Source: Haliea sp.
Lineage (GTDB): Bacteria; Pseudomonadota; Gammaproteobacteria; Pseudomonadales; Halieaceae
Reading direction: 5' to 3'
DNA length: 64,000 nucleotides
NCBI GenBank assembly: GCA_016704305.1
Contig: JADJAL010000002.1
Location: 1-64,000 of the forward strand
Positions within the stretch are counted from its first letter, which is position 1. Each line of letters opens with the position of its first letter. Below the pieces are notes generated by a model, which did no database searches, was not told the DNA's origin, and worked only from the letters and a program-made list of their open reading frames with translations. Shown here piece after piece: positions 16,229 through 25,502 of this stretch. The translations under genes and the position numbers were made by a program.

Positions 16229-16295
16229 GTCCGAGAGGGGGCAAGCCTGTTCGCTCAAAAGCTCATTCGCTCTTCAGGCTTGCCCCCTCTCGGAC
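16229..16295 (-). repeat. Conserved-loop hairpin R7 (class B)
   Basis: A perfect 21-bp inverted repeat (16229-16249 with 16275-16295) encloses a 25-nt loop (16250-16274), TTCGCTCAAAAGCTC and so on, one A shorter than R5. Only the loop-proximal CAAGCCTG is shared with R5 and R9; the outer arm (GTCCGAGAGGGGG) is unique and fully complementary to its partner. Confidence 0.88.
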
Positions 16296-16380
16296 TCCTG
16301 CTGTGCCACATTCCAGCATTAGAGCCTGCGGTTCCCTGCTGCGCGATTGCCGTGTTACGCGATTCCCAGCTACAGCGTAA

Positions 16381-16452
16381 GGCGCTTGGAGGGTACATGC
16401 CCAGAGAGCGAATGAGCTTTTTGAGCGACTGGGCATGTACCCTCCAAGTGCC
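16381..16452 (+). repeat. Conserved-loop hairpin R8 (class B, inverted relative to R7)
   Basis: 24-nt arms (16381-16404 with 16429-16452) pair except for one G-T, around a 24-nt loop (16405-16428) reading AGAGCGAATGAGCTTTTTGA. This is the reverse-complement orientation of the R7 loop. R7 and R8 form an inverted doublet 85 bases apart that fills most of the 487-base gap before the nitronate monooxygenase gene. A fragment GGCATGTACC at about 16505 may be a remnant. Confidence 0.86.
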
Positions 16453-16571
16453 GGCCAGCCCTGCAGCGCACTCGAATCAAAAAAACGACCATCAACAACC
16501 AGTAGGCATGTACCACCCAACCGCCGCGCCGCCCTGCCCTCCAGCGCACTCAATACGAAAAGCGAGAACGC

Positions 16572-17519
16572 TCAGGAAACGTACTGCTGCGCCAACCCAC
16601 GCACAATCTCCCGAAAGCCCCGCATCGTTTCCTGCACTATCTCACGGGCGCTCTTGATCGAATCAATACGCCCACACACCTGCCCACACAGAGGGATCGC
16701 CGCTTCCATATCGCCGCCAAAATACAGCGCCTGCAGGTTCATCATATGTTCCAGCGTGTCGAATTTACCCAGTGGCGCCAGCGCCGCAGTGCGCGCGGTG
16801 CGCAGGGCGCGCAGCGCAGGACGCGACTGTTCGTTCAAGAAAACGGTATCGGTCTCCGCAGCGTCCAATATGGCCTGTTTCCAGTTGCCGTGCACCGGCG
16901 ATTCGAGGCAAGACAACATGCGCGTGCCCATTTGCACGCCCTCCGCTCCCATCGCGAAGGCGCCGGCCATGGACAGGCCGTCGACCATGCCACCAGCGGC
17001 GATGATGGGGACGTCCACCCGCGAACGAATGAGTGGCAGCAACACCATCGTGGAGACCGGGCTGGGATTCTTGAAACCGCCGCCCTCGCCGCCTTCCACC
17101 ACCAGTCCATCGACGCCAGCGTCCATCGCTTTCATCGCCATTTCCAGCGTCGGCACCACGTGGAAGACCTTGATGCCCGCCTGCTGGAAATCGGCGGTGC
17201 AGACTTTGGGGCTACCCGAGGACGTGGTGACGAACTTGATGCCCTGTTCGATCACGAAGTCGATAATGTTGCTGCCCTTGACGTACGACAGTGCCACGTT
17301 CATGCCGAAGGGCTTGTCGGTCAGGGCGCGCATTTTCGCGACTTCTGCCTTGATATTGTCGAGCTCGCCGGAGGAGGTCTCGATGATCCCCAGCCCGCCG
17401 GCATTACTCACTGCCGAGGCGAGTTGCGCCCGCGCAATCCAGCCCATGGGCGCCTGTATGATCGGATAGTCCGTGCCGGTCATTGCGGTGACGCGGTTGC
17501 TGATAGGTAATTCACTCAT
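16572..17519 (-). CDS. Nitronate monooxygenase family protein
   Basis: A 315-residue FMN-dependent TIM-barrel protein of the nitronate monooxygenase / FabK-like group. It oxidises alkyl nitronates or acts as a related reductase. Visible features are the N-terminal PIIQAPMGWIARAQLASAVSNAG, the GVDGLVVEGGEGGGF substrate/FMN loop, VDVPIIAAGGMVDGLSMAGAFAMGAEGVQMGTR (phosphate-binding end of the barrel), and a C-terminal helical cap. ATG 17519 is the natural start for the family. It follows the GST-like gene (ending 17557) on the same strand at 37 bases and is probably cotranscribed. Exact reaction is uncertain because this family is widely over-annotated. Confidence 0.85.
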   Translation of the reverse strand: MSELPISNRVTAMTGTDYPIIQAPMGWIARAQLASAVSNAGGLGIIETSSGELDNIKAEVAKMRALTDKPFGMNVALSYVKGSNIIDFVIEQGIKFVTTSSGSPKVCTADFQQAGIKVFHVVPTLEMAMKAMDAGVDGLVVEGGEGGGFKNPSPVSTMVLLPLIRSRVDVPIIAAGGMVDGLSMAGAFAMGAEGVQMGTRMLSCLESPVHGNWKQAILDAAETDTVFLNEQSRPALRALRTARTAALAPLGKFDTLEHMMNLQALYFGGDMEAAIPLCGQVCGRIDSIKSAREIVQETMRGFREIVRGLAQQYVS

Positions 17520-17556
17520 GCGCTCTTCCTGCTCTCAATGCTGTCTGGTGGTTGAT

Positions 17557-18600
17557 TCAGGGTTTGGCCAGTGCTGCCTCGCAGCCTGTCCCGGCCAGCA
17601 CCGCATCCACCCGGGCGCGGTCTGAGCCGGTCAGTGCGCGGTACTGTTCGTTGATCCATTTCAGGCATTTGGCCTGATAGGGAAAGGTTTGCTGTGTCCA
17701 CTTTGCACCATCAATCGTTGATTCCCAGGTCTTCTCGCCCGCCTCCACCGCATTGGCATTGGCGAGCAGCGCCGGGACATAGACCCTGCCGATTTCGCTG
17801 AGCAAGTCCTTGAGTGAGTGCGGCATGTCTTCCAGCGGCGTCCAGTCGCTCTCCTGTGGTTCCAGTCCGCACTGGTCTTCCATGCGATCCACCCAGGCCA
17901 CGGTGCGCGGCGACACTGCGTGCGCGATCGCTCGCGGTGTGGGGTCAAACCCCACCAGTTGCGTCAACTGGCCATGCAGCGCGAAGTCGCCGGCGCCAGG
18001 ACGCTTGCCCAACATGCACGGTTGCGTCGCCAGGTGCGCCTCCATGGCGGCGAGGAAGCGTCGGAAACTGGCGTCGATCACCGGCGCTGTGGTGTCGTTG
18101 GAACCCACCACGTACAAGCGTCCCACCTGCCGTTGCGTGAAGATCTCCTTGAACTGCCTGAGCAGGTCCGATGGCAGGCTGACATCCATGCCCAGTGGCA
18201 GCAGTGTTCCGGCATTGTCGGCATCCTCTGTCGGATACCAGCGATAATGGAACATGTATTTGGTACACCACTCGTCACCGAAATCCTCGATCAGGTAATC
18301 GATAAACGCCAGCGCTGGATCACTCGGCAGCACCGAGCGGCCGGGGTATGCGCTTTCCAGGCGGCGAATGATCGGGCTGGAGTCACACACGGGTTGCATT
18401 GCGCCTGCGCTGTCCCTGAACAGGAACGTGGGATGGAAAATGGGCTTCGGCTTCTCCAGTTCCATCGCGTCGAGCGTCGCGGCAGGATCTCCCCAGATGA
18501 TGTTGTACGGTATCCGACGATAGCGCAGCAGGGCCACCATTTTGCGGGTGTAGGGCGAACCGGTGCCGCCGATCAGGGTCAGTCTTTCGGGTGTTGTCAT
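17557..18600 (-). CDS. Glutathione S-transferase family protein
   Basis: A 347-residue protein with an N-terminal thioredoxin-like GST domain (LIGGTGSPYTRKMVALLRYR, the Ser/Tyr-containing glutathione region) and a long all-helical C-terminal domain (ESAYPGRSVLPSDPALAFID, SPRTVAWVDRMED). It is longer than canonical GSTs (~210) and resembles the larger family that also includes the disrupted gene at 29344-30471. The two share a C-terminal pattern (WINEQYRALTGSDRARVDAV against FQRAWSHYQSLAGDERARAD). It is probably a glutathione-dependent ligandin, isomerase or dehalogenase; no substrate can be read. It heads the operon with nitronate monooxygenase. Confidence 0.82.
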   Translation of the reverse strand: MTTPERLTLIGGTGSPYTRKMVALLRYRRIPYNIIWGDPAATLDAMELEKPKPIFHPTFLFRDSAGAMQPVCDSSPIIRRLESAYPGRSVLPSDPALAFIDYLIEDFGDEWCTKYMFHYRWYPTEDADNAGTLLPLGMDVSLPSDLLRQFKEIFTQRQVGRLYVVGSNDTTAPVIDASFRRFLAAMEAHLATQPCMLGKRPGAGDFALHGQLTQLVGFDPTPRAIAHAVSPRTVAWVDRMEDQCGLEPQESDWTPLEDMPHSLKDLLSEIGRVYVPALLANANAVEAGEKTWESTIDGAKWTQQTFPYQAKCLKWINEQYRALTGSDRARVDAVLAGTGCEAALAKP

Positions 18601-18974
18601 GTGTGCTCCTACTATTTCGTTGCTATCGAAATGTAATTTTTAATGCAGGTGCGGCGTACTTTCGCGCGCTGTCGCCCTCCAGGCAACGGGCAGCCCGATT
18701 GTTATTTGCTCCCGGACACGGCCACGACGCCGCCGCACAAGTCCACTCGGGGCTTCGGTTATATTGACACATTCTATGCCATTATGTAACTCTCCAGACT
18801 CTCCGCGCATGCGCTGTACAATGGCGCGCGTTTAATTTGGCGCATTACCTGAATTGAAATATCCTGACGCCGTCGCGCACGCACGAGACAACTATGTGCA
18901 TGGCGCAAAACGACGGCAAAGATTTCTCCACCGGATAATTACACTCACCCAGGCAGAGGCGAACGCAGGGCGAA
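18601..18974. promoter_or_regulatory. Divergent intergenic region with a sigma70-like promoter
   Basis: This 374-base gap separates the minus-strand GST operon from the plus-strand membrane protein. A consensus -35 TTGACA occurs at about 18766-18771, with a weak -10-like TGTAAC about 16 bases on. A TACAAT hexamer lies at about 18815-18820. No coding frame with a family match was found in the gap. Confidence 0.35.
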
Positions 18975-19868
18975 ATGCAGGAAATAATGTTGCTCATACT
19001 GACGCTGGTCGCTATTGCCATGTTCTGGCAACACCGCCGGTACCATTACATCCGCCATGATCTTGCGCAGGACATGCAGCGCCCGTTGCACTCCACAGAC
19101 GCATTCCATGTCATGGTGTTCTTCAAGCTCAAACCGGGCGACAGGGTCGTGGAGACTGCCAGGCGATTTGCGCTCCAGTTGCAGTCATTCAGCCAGGCGC
19201 GGCTGATTTATGCAGGCCAGGCAGCGTTCACCGTGAACGCATTACACCTGGACAATCGGGAATGGGATGGCGTGCTGTTATTCGAGTTCCCGTCCCGGGA
19301 TGATTATGAGCAGAGCCGCGTCGATGCCCGAGCTGTGTTGGCGCGTCGATTGTTCGCGGACAGCTATCTGCATGGTATGCGGCGCAATCGCAGCGCCAGT
19401 TTGTTGGTACCCCAGTGGTTGCTGCGGCGCCGTATGAAGGACTTGTTGCTGGGCAGGTGGCGTATCGAACCATTGCAAAATTCCCTGGCGTTTGAGACCG
19501 CACCGGAATTTCAACCATGGCGCAACCGTGTCAGTCGTTTGCGCGCGCTGCACGAAGTCAACCGGGACGGACTGGTGATGTTCAACCTGATCAAATACGG
19601 CGCCGCCGGACATCAGGATTTCGCCGAAATATACGGTGACAAGCTGTTGTCGCGGATGGCGGTATTTCGCCATGGACCGCTGCATATGGGCCGTTCGGTC
19701 GCACTGGAGGAGTTTGCCCGGTTTGATCGGGTGTATATCGCATATTATCCAAGCGCCCGCTATTTCGCGGACCTGATTGCCAGCCAGTATTTTCACCATA
19801 TCGCCGGCAGCAAATTGATGGGAGACAGCTTCCGCGTCGCTACAGCGCCGATTACAGCTCGCCTGTAA
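18975..19868 (+). CDS. Membrane-anchored protein with two dimeric alpha/beta-barrel-like domains
   Basis: A 297-residue protein I do not recognise by name. Residues 4-20 (IMLLILTLVAIAMFW) form one transmembrane anchor, followed by basic HRRYHYIRH. Then come two regions resembling DUF1330/EthD-type ferredoxin-like folds: FHVMVFFKLKPGDRVVETAR to DGVLLFEFPSRDDYEQS (about 40-115), and DGLVMFNLIKYGAAGHQDFA to FDRVYIAYYPSARYFADLIA (about 195-275). The middle is basic (LLRRRMKDLLLGRWR). The topology predicts a membrane-tethered cytoplasmic protein. The SDR gene follows 50 bases downstream, so it is probably in that operon. Confidence 0.7.
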   Translation: MQEIMLLILTLVAIAMFWQHRRYHYIRHDLAQDMQRPLHSTDAFHVMVFFKLKPGDRVVETARRFALQLQSFSQARLIYAGQAAFTVNALHLDNREWDGVLLFEFPSRDDYEQSRVDARAVLARRLFADSYLHGMRRNRSASLLVPQWLLRRRMKDLLLGRWRIEPLQNSLAFETAPEFQPWRNRVSRLRALHEVNRDGLVMFNLIKYGAAGHQDFAEIYGDKLLSRMAVFRHGPLHMGRSVALEEFARFDRVYIAYYPSARYFADLIASQYFHHIAGSKLMGDSFRVATAPITARL

Positions 19869-19918
19869 CAGGCTACTTTTGGCTGCGCGAAAAATTGCAG
19901 CACACAGGAGAAAGTACC

Positions 19919-20701
19919 ATGCAACTTGAAGGCAGGATTATCGTCGTGACCGGTGCGGGTAGCGGCATCGGCAAAGCGCTGGTGAAGCAGTTTGTCGCCG
20001 AAGGTGCGAAGGCGGTCGTCAGTGTCGATATCGATGCCGGCAATGCCCTGCAGACAGCGCAGGAATTCGGCTGCATTGCGATGACCGCGGATGTCACCCG
20101 CGAAGACGACATCATTCGCATCATCGAGGAGACCGAACGAGACGTCGGCCCCATTGATTTGTTTTGCAGCAACGCTGGTGTGATGGGCGGTGCCAGCGAG
20201 CAGTCGCCGAACCAGGAATGGGAGTTTACGTGGCAGGTTAACGTGATGTCGCACGTCTACGCGGCGCGCCATCTGGTGCCACGCATGATCCAGCGCGGCG
20301 GGGGTTATTTCCTCAATACGGCCTCGGCAGCGGGATTATTGAACCAGATCGGCGGTGCGGCGTATGGCACAACCAAGCATGCCGCCGTGGGTTTTGCCGA
20401 ATGGCTGGCGCTGACTTACGCGCACCAGGGTATCAAGGTGTCTTTGCTGTGCCCGCAGGCGGTGCGCACCGCGATGACGGCAAACGTGGATAATGACGCC
20501 ATCCGCGCAGCCAGCAACGACGGCATGATGGAGCCGGACCAGTTAGCTGCTATTGTGGTGGAGCATCTGCGGCGCGACGCGTTCCTGATTCTCACGCACG
20601 AGGAAGTGAAGGTCTACATGCAACGCAAGGCATCCGACTATGATCGCTGGATAGGTGGTATGAATCGACTGCTACAACGGTTGACCGGCAAGACACCCTA
20701 A
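19919..20701 (+). CDS. SDR family NAD(P)-dependent oxidoreductase
   Basis: A 260-residue classical short-chain dehydrogenase. The cofactor motif VVTGAGSGIGKALV starts at about residue 10, with CSNAGV (NAG) near 78 and the active-site LNTASAAG and YGTTKHA (Ser, Tyr-x-x-x-Lys). LCPQAVRTAM follows, as in the family. ATG 19919 is chosen over the upstream in-frame start because AGGAG lies at 19906-19910. It would oxidise a secondary alcohol or reduce a ketone. It sits between the membrane-anchored protein and the metallo-hydrolase, with 31 bases to the latter, suggesting one transcript. Confidence 0.92.
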   Translation: MQLEGRIIVVTGAGSGIGKALVKQFVAEGAKAVVSVDIDAGNALQTAQEFGCIAMTADVTREDDIIRIIEETERDVGPIDLFCSNAGVMGGASEQSPNQEWEFTWQVNVMSHVYAARHLVPRMIQRGGGYFLNTASAAGLLNQIGGAAYGTTKHAAVGFAEWLALTYAHQGIKVSLLCPQAVRTAMTANVDNDAIRAASNDGMMEPDQLAAIVVEHLRRDAFLILTHEEVKVYMQRKASDYDRWIGGMNRLLQRLTGKTP

Positions 20702-20732
20702 CCGAATGTTCTAACCCTTGAGGAGACTATCG

Positions 20733-21803
20733 ATGAAAAAATCCACGCTAATACTCGCGGCTGTTGCCTTGATCGGTGTGATCATCTACACCCAGCGCGC
20801 GGACATCGCGATGCGCATCATGGCCAGGGGCGCGGAGTCGGCAATGACCCGCGATACCACCGCCGACTTTGCCGATGGCCTGCATGTCGCATTGTGCGGC
20901 GCGGGCGGCCCCCTGCCCGACCCAAAACGCTCCGGACCATGTGTGGCCGTGGTGGCTGGCGAGCATATGTTCGTTGTCGATGCCGGCACGAACGGCCTGC
21001 GCAACCTGCTCAGGATGCGCTACCCGCCAGGCAACATCGAAGCCGTTTTACTCACCCATTTTCACTCCGACCACATGGACGGACTGGGCGAGATGGCCAC
21101 CATCCGTTGGGTGAACGGTGCGAATACGCAGCCGCTCCCCGTGATTGGTCCCCAGGGTGTGCAGCAAATCGTGAATGGATTCAACCTGGCGTACACACAG
21201 GATTCAAAGGGCCGCAATGCGCACCACGGGGATGCAGTAGCGCCGCCCTCCGGATTCGGCATGGTCGCAGAACCGTTCGAGGTGCCTGCGCCGGGACAAT
21301 TGGAAACCGTATACGATCAGGATGGCGTCAAAATCCAGGCTTTGTTGGTGGATCATGGCCCGGTCAAGCCGGCTGTCGGCTAGCTGTTTTCGTATAAGGA
21401 TCGATCAGTACTGATAAGCGGCGACACGTCCAAATCAGCCAATCTTGAACAATTCGCCAAAGGTGTCGATCTGCTGGTGCATGAAGCGCTGGCACCCAAC
21501 CTCGTGGGCCTGATGGGAGATACTGCGGCGAATGTGGGCGCAACTGGCCTCGCGAAGATTATGCTGGATATCCAGAATTACCATGCCTCGCCGGTGGAAG
21601 CGGCGGAAATTGCCAGGGACGCCGGGGTGGGACACCTGCTCTACTACCACATCGTGCCGCCGCTGATCCTGCCGGGCATGGACGCTGCATTTCTGGAAGG
21701 TGTGGAGGAGATTTACCCGGACTATACGCTGGGTGAGGACGGTACTGCGTTCTCCCTGCCAGCAGGTTCGAAGGAGATTATACAGACCAGTCAGGGCCTG
21801 TAA
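20733..21803 (+). pseudogene. MBL-fold metallo-hydrolase with in-frame amber codon
   Basis: A ~356-codon gene for a membrane-anchored or exported metallo-beta-lactamase-fold hydrolase. ATG 20733 follows AGGAG (20721-20725). Residues 1-20 (KKSTLILAAVALIGVIIYT) form a signal anchor. The zinc motif THFHSDHMDGLG is intact (HxHxDH). Codon 21381-21383 is TAG. The same frame resumes at once with LFSYKDRSVLISGDTSKSAN and continues through HEALAP and LLYYHIVPPL to 21803, so both halves belong to one protein. The position (VG-stop-LF) would be Tyr (TAC) after a one-base change. It may be a true nonsense mutation, a base error or a readthrough codon. Confidence 0.85.
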
Positions 21804-21810
21804 GCGGTGT

Positions 21811-21838
21811 GCCAGGGGAGCTTTCGAGCACCCCTGGC
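21811..21838. terminator. Bidirectional hairpin terminator
   Basis: GCCAGGGG (21811-21818) pairs perfectly with CCCCTGGC (21831-21838), and the 12-base loop (AGCTTTCGAGCA) can extend the stem around a TTCG tetraloop. It lies exactly where the metallo-hydrolase and the acyl-CoA dehydrogenase converge. There is no long T-run. The loop resembles the core of the class A hairpins. Confidence 0.5.
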
Positions 21839-21857
21839 TATCCCGAAGTTTGTCTTC

Positions 21858-23028
21858 TCAGGCGGCTTCCGAGCCGGACGACAGGGCCGCCGCAGCAGGC
21901 GCGTTCACCAGTTGCGCAAACAGCTGTTGATGGTAATCCGCATCGCCAAACAGGGTGTTGATTATCATCAGCCTTTTTACAAAGAACCCGACCGAGAGTT
22001 CATTGGTCATCCCCATGCCCCCGTGTAGCTGAATCGCCTCGCCGCCGATCAACTTTCCGGCCCGACCGACCATGACCTTTAGCGCGAGCAGGCTGCGCCG
22101 GGCATCCTCGCTATGGTCCTGCGCTGCACATACCGCGCGATATAACAGGGACTTCACGTTCTCACAGGCGCCCAACATATCGACCATGCGGTGCTGCAAG
22201 GCCTGGAATGAACCGATTTTGACACCGAACTGCTCCCGCGTTTTGCAGTAGTCGACGGTTTGCGCATTGAGTGCTTCCATCGCACCCAGCGCGTTGGCGC
22301 ACACTGCCAGGCGCGCGGCGTCGATAACTGGCGTCATCAGGGCATAACCCTCCCCCGGCTTGCCGATAACAGCTTCGGCGACAACATTGTCGAAAGTGAT
22401 ATTGGCGGCTTGCTGGCCGTCCGTCATGCGGTACACCGTGCGCGTGATCCCCTGCGCTGGCCGCGTCCACCAGCAACAGCGTCACGCCGGCCTCATCCGC
22501 TTGCGCACCGGCACTGCGCGCGGTGACGATCAGTTTCTGGGCCGCGCCGCCATTGAGCACCACGGTCTTTTCGCCGTTGACTGTCCACTGCCCGCCGCGT
22601 TGCTCGGCACGCGTGGCAATGTCGGACATCACATAACGGCTATGGCGCTCCAGGTAGGCGAAGGCCCCCTGCAATTCCCCGGCGATAATGCGGGGAATAT
22701 TCTCGCCCTGCACATCGTCGCTGGCACCGGCCTGCAACAAACCGCCGAACAGGAGCACCGTGGCCAGGTAAGGCTCGGCGACAAGACCGCGGCCAAACTC
22801 CTGCATCAACACCATGGTGTCCACCGGCCCGCCGCCGAAGCCGCCGTGCTCCTCGGCAAAGGGAATGGATAGCCAACCCAGATCGGCAAACTGTTGCCAG
22901 TGTCCGGGGTTGTAACCGTGCTCCAGTGCGACCACCGCATTGCGCTGGTCGAACGCGTAATTTTCCGCGACAAAGCGCGCGATGCTGGCCTGGATCTGGC
23001 TCTGTTCTTCACTCAGGTTAAAGTTCAT
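21858..23028 (-). pseudogene. Acyl-CoA dehydrogenase (short paralogue), frameshifted
   Basis: A ~390-residue FAD-dependent acyl-CoA dehydrogenase that would introduce an alpha,beta double bond in an acyl- or cyclic-CoA substrate. ATG 23028 opens MNFNLSEEQSQIQASIARF; LGWLSIPFAEEHGGFGGG and WTVNGEKTVVLNGGAAQKL follow. After VDAASAG the frame must shift to continue TRTVYRMTDGQQAANITFDN, CKTREQFGVKIGSFQALQHR and IQLHGGMGMTNEL. The site is the CCCC run at 22449-22452; removing one base restores the protein. It is paired with the gene at 23042 in tandem, as in steroid or terpenoid side-chain degradation loci, where two ACADs form heteromers. Confidence 0.88.
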
Positions 23029-23041
23029 TGCTGATCACCCC

Positions 23042-24218
23042 CTATAGGCCGAGCACATATTTCGCAGTGATGTTTTTCTGCACTTCGTTGGAACCGCCGT
23101 AGATGGAGGCGGCGCGCCCGCGGAAGTACGACTTCTGTGCCATATCGGCGGTTTCATGCCCAAGTTGCGTTGCACTCAGGGCGCCCTGCAATGTCCCGCT
23201 GTAGTAGGCGGCTGCATCCATGCGCAATTCCTGTATCGCCTGCTGAATCTCCGTGCCCTGCAGTTTGAGCAGTGAAGACTCCGGCCCCGGCGCCTTGCCT
23301 TCCGCAATTGCGGCCAGTGCACGCAGTTCCGTGAACTCCAACGCCATCAGTTCGATCTCGATATCGGTCAGGCGCTTGGCGAACAGCGGGTCATCCAGCA
23401 GCGCTGTGCCGCCATTCACTTCGCCGCGCGCTTCTTCGCGCAGCAGTGCAAGATTGCGCTTGGAATCGGCCACCTCGGCAATGGAAAGACGCTCGTGCAC
23501 CAGCAGCGATTTGGCATATGTCCAGCCTTTTCCCTCTTCGCCTATACGGTTTTCAAGCGGTACGCGCACATTGTCGAAGAAGACTTCGTTGAGGTGGTGG
23601 AAGCCATCGATGGTGTCGATTGCTCGCACTGTGATCCCGGGAGTCTTCATATCGATCAACAAAACTAATCCCTTCCTGCTTGCGACCGGAACTGTCCGTG
23701 CGCACCAGGCAGAATATCCAGTCTGCGTACTGCGCGTAGGTGGTCCATATCTTGCTGCCGTTGAGCACGTACTCGTCCCCGTCCCGGTCAGCGCGCATTT
23801 TCAATGACGCGAGATCGGAACCCGCTCCGGGTTCTGAATACCCCTGGCACCACCAGTCCTCGCTTTTGAGAATACGCGGCAGGAACCGGGCCTTCTGCGC
23901 GTCGTTGCCGTAGGCGATAATGACCGATGCGACCATCGTGACGCCGAACGCGACGGCTTCGGGCGCACCGACGGCGGCGCGTTCCGAGTTGTAGATGAAC
24001 GATTGCGTGACCGTCCAGTCTGTACCACCGTGTTCCACCGGCCAGTGCGGGGCCATCCATCCTTTCCGGTAAAGGCGTCGCTGCCACTCCTCCACGCCCT
24101 GCTTCATGGTCGCCCTGTTACTGCAGGTGGCGGCCAGTTCGTTGTCCCAGGCCTCGTGCAGGAATTGCCTAACCTCTGCCTGGAAGGCCAGGTCCTCGTC
24201 GCTCAGGCGTGTGTGCAT
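23042..24218 (-). pseudogene. Acyl-CoA dehydrogenase (long paralogue), frameshifted
   Basis: About 392 residues. ATG 24218 reads HTRLSDEDLAFQAEVRQFLH, GWMAPHWPVEHGGTDWTVTQ, the FAD/substrate segment WWCQGYSEPGAGSDLASLKM and VLNGSKIWTTYAQYADWIFC. At 23661-23664 (AAAA on the plus strand) one base is missing, after which LIDMKTPGITVRAI, NRIGEEGKGWTYAKSLLVHE and RAASIYGGSNEVQKNI complete the family. With its neighbour at 21858-23028 (14-base gap) it likely encodes the two subunits of a heteromeric dehydrogenase. Confidence 0.88.
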
Positions 24219-24297
24219 CTCTTACCTCCTCTTCAAAAGTTTGATACGTAAGCAGTTTGGATTGCGCGCCTGGTAAAAATTCCTGAGGCGCGTTTGA

Positions 24298-25317
24298 ATG
24301 ATGTTTCGAGTTTTCATAAACATCCTGTGGTTTAATATTGGCGCCAAAAAACCTTGTGGCATTGTAACTGTCAATAGTAGGAACACCAACAAAAAACACA
24401 GGCAACAGCAATACCATGCTTGCTTTGGGCAGGAGGCATTTCACATTAACAGCACAAACCAGAATACCGGCCATAACCAACCGTTCGTTGTTTCCCATGC
24501 GCATGAGGACCCGCATGTGCTGCGTGAACGTTTCGCGCAGTGGGGTTACCTGTACATCAAACAGTATGTACCCTTGGCTGCCTGCGAGAACCTGTTGGGC
24601 AGCCTGCTGAGCGCTGCCACGCCCCACATTGGGCGTCGGGGTTCGCTCGCACCGCATCTGCAAGCGGAGCCCTTCTTTGAAACAGATCCGGCGTGGGATG
24701 AGATCTACCCTAAAATCCAGGCGCTGGAGAGCTTCCACAGCTTCTTCCACCAGCAACACCTGCTGGAGCTGATGGAAATCGTCTCCGGGCGCGAAGTATT
24801 CGTCTACCCGATGAAGATGGCGCGCATTTCCACACCGGGCAAGATCGGCTATGAGACACCGCCCCACCAGGACGCGCATTCGCACCATGCGGGACCGACC
24901 ATGGCGGGCTTCTGGGTGGCGTTGCACGATGTCACGGCGGCCATGGGCCGGGTCAAGGTGCTGCCGAAATCGCACGAGCGCGGCGTGCGCCCGGTGTTTC
25001 GGACACAGGGTGTCGGCGGCGTGCAGTGCGAAATCTATCCGGATGAAACGTGCTGGCATGTGTCGGATTTCGAAGCTGGCGATGTGCTGATCTTCCACTC
25101 CTGCACGGTGCACAAGGCGGAACCCAACACCACCGCCGATACGGTGCGCATCAGCGTCGATACGCGTTTTTGCGATCACGGTGCGCCGGTGTTTTCCACC
25201 AACCTGGAGCCGCACCATGGCTGGCGCATTCCGGGGCTGGACTGGGCGGCGATTTATCGCAACTGGAATGACTCAAAACTCCAGTACTACTGGCGGGATT
25301 ATCCGAATTTGTTTTGA
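24298..25317 (+). CDS. Phytanoyl-CoA dioxygenase (PhyH) family protein
   Basis: A 339-residue frame ending in a PhyH-type Fe(II)/2-oxoglutarate oxygenase domain. The iron ligands are H190 and D192 in PPHQDAHSHH and H272 in CTVHKAEPNT. R284 (TVRISVD) is the likely 2-oxoglutarate anchor. Conserved segments include YLYIKQYVPLAACENL and VLPKSHERGVRPVF. The first ~70 residues look non-conserved, and no good start lies downstream, so the true N-terminus is uncertain. An out-of-frame ATG at 24416 might indicate a further indel. The enzyme hydroxylates a hydrophobic substrate or CoA ester. It is transcribed away from the two acyl-CoA dehydrogenases and is probably part of the same pathway. Confidence 0.85.
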   Translation: MMFRVFINILWFNIGAKKPCGIVTVNSRNTNKKHRQQQYHACFGQEAFHINSTNQNTGHNQPFVVSHAHEDPHVLRERFAQWGYLYIKQYVPLAACENLLGSLLSAATPHIGRRGSLAPHLQAEPFFETDPAWDEIYPKIQALESFHSFFHQQHLLELMEIVSGREVFVYPMKMARISTPGKIGYETPPHQDAHSHHAGPTMAGFWVALHDVTAAMGRVKVLPKSHERGVRPVFRTQGVGGVQCEIYPDETCWHVSDFEAGDVLIFHSCTVHKAEPNTTADTVRISVDTRFCDHGAPVFSTNLEPHHGWRIPGLDWAAIYRNWNDSKLQYYWRDYPNLF

Positions 25318-25377
25318 TTGGTTCGGTAGTGTTCGTGGCGCTATGTATTCAGGACGCCGGGGCTGGGCATCGCGGTG

Positions 25378-25457
25378 CGGCAGCGTCAGGGAGGGGACAA
25401 GCCTGTTCGCTCAAAAGCGCATTCGCTCTGCAGGCTTGTCCCCTCCTGACGCTGCCG
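25378..25457 (-). repeat. Conserved-loop hairpin R9 (class B)
   Basis: Arms 25378-25405 and 25431-25457 pair over 27 bp with a single bulged G, around a 25-nt loop (25406-25430) that differs from R7 at two or three positions. The loop-proximal CAAGCCTG is kept; the outer arm (CGGCAGCGTCAGG) is unique. It lies between converging PhyH and DsbA-like genes. Confidence 0.87.
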
Positions 25458-25502
25458 TGCGAGATCCAGCGAGACCAATACTGGCAGCGGCGACTGCAGC
25501 CA

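Noticed and set aside
16229..16452. Integron attC sites (folded recombination sites)
   Set aside because: No R box pattern (RYYYAAC / GTTRRRY) flanks the arms, the arms are perfectly paired without extrahelical bases, and no integrase or cassette array is visible.
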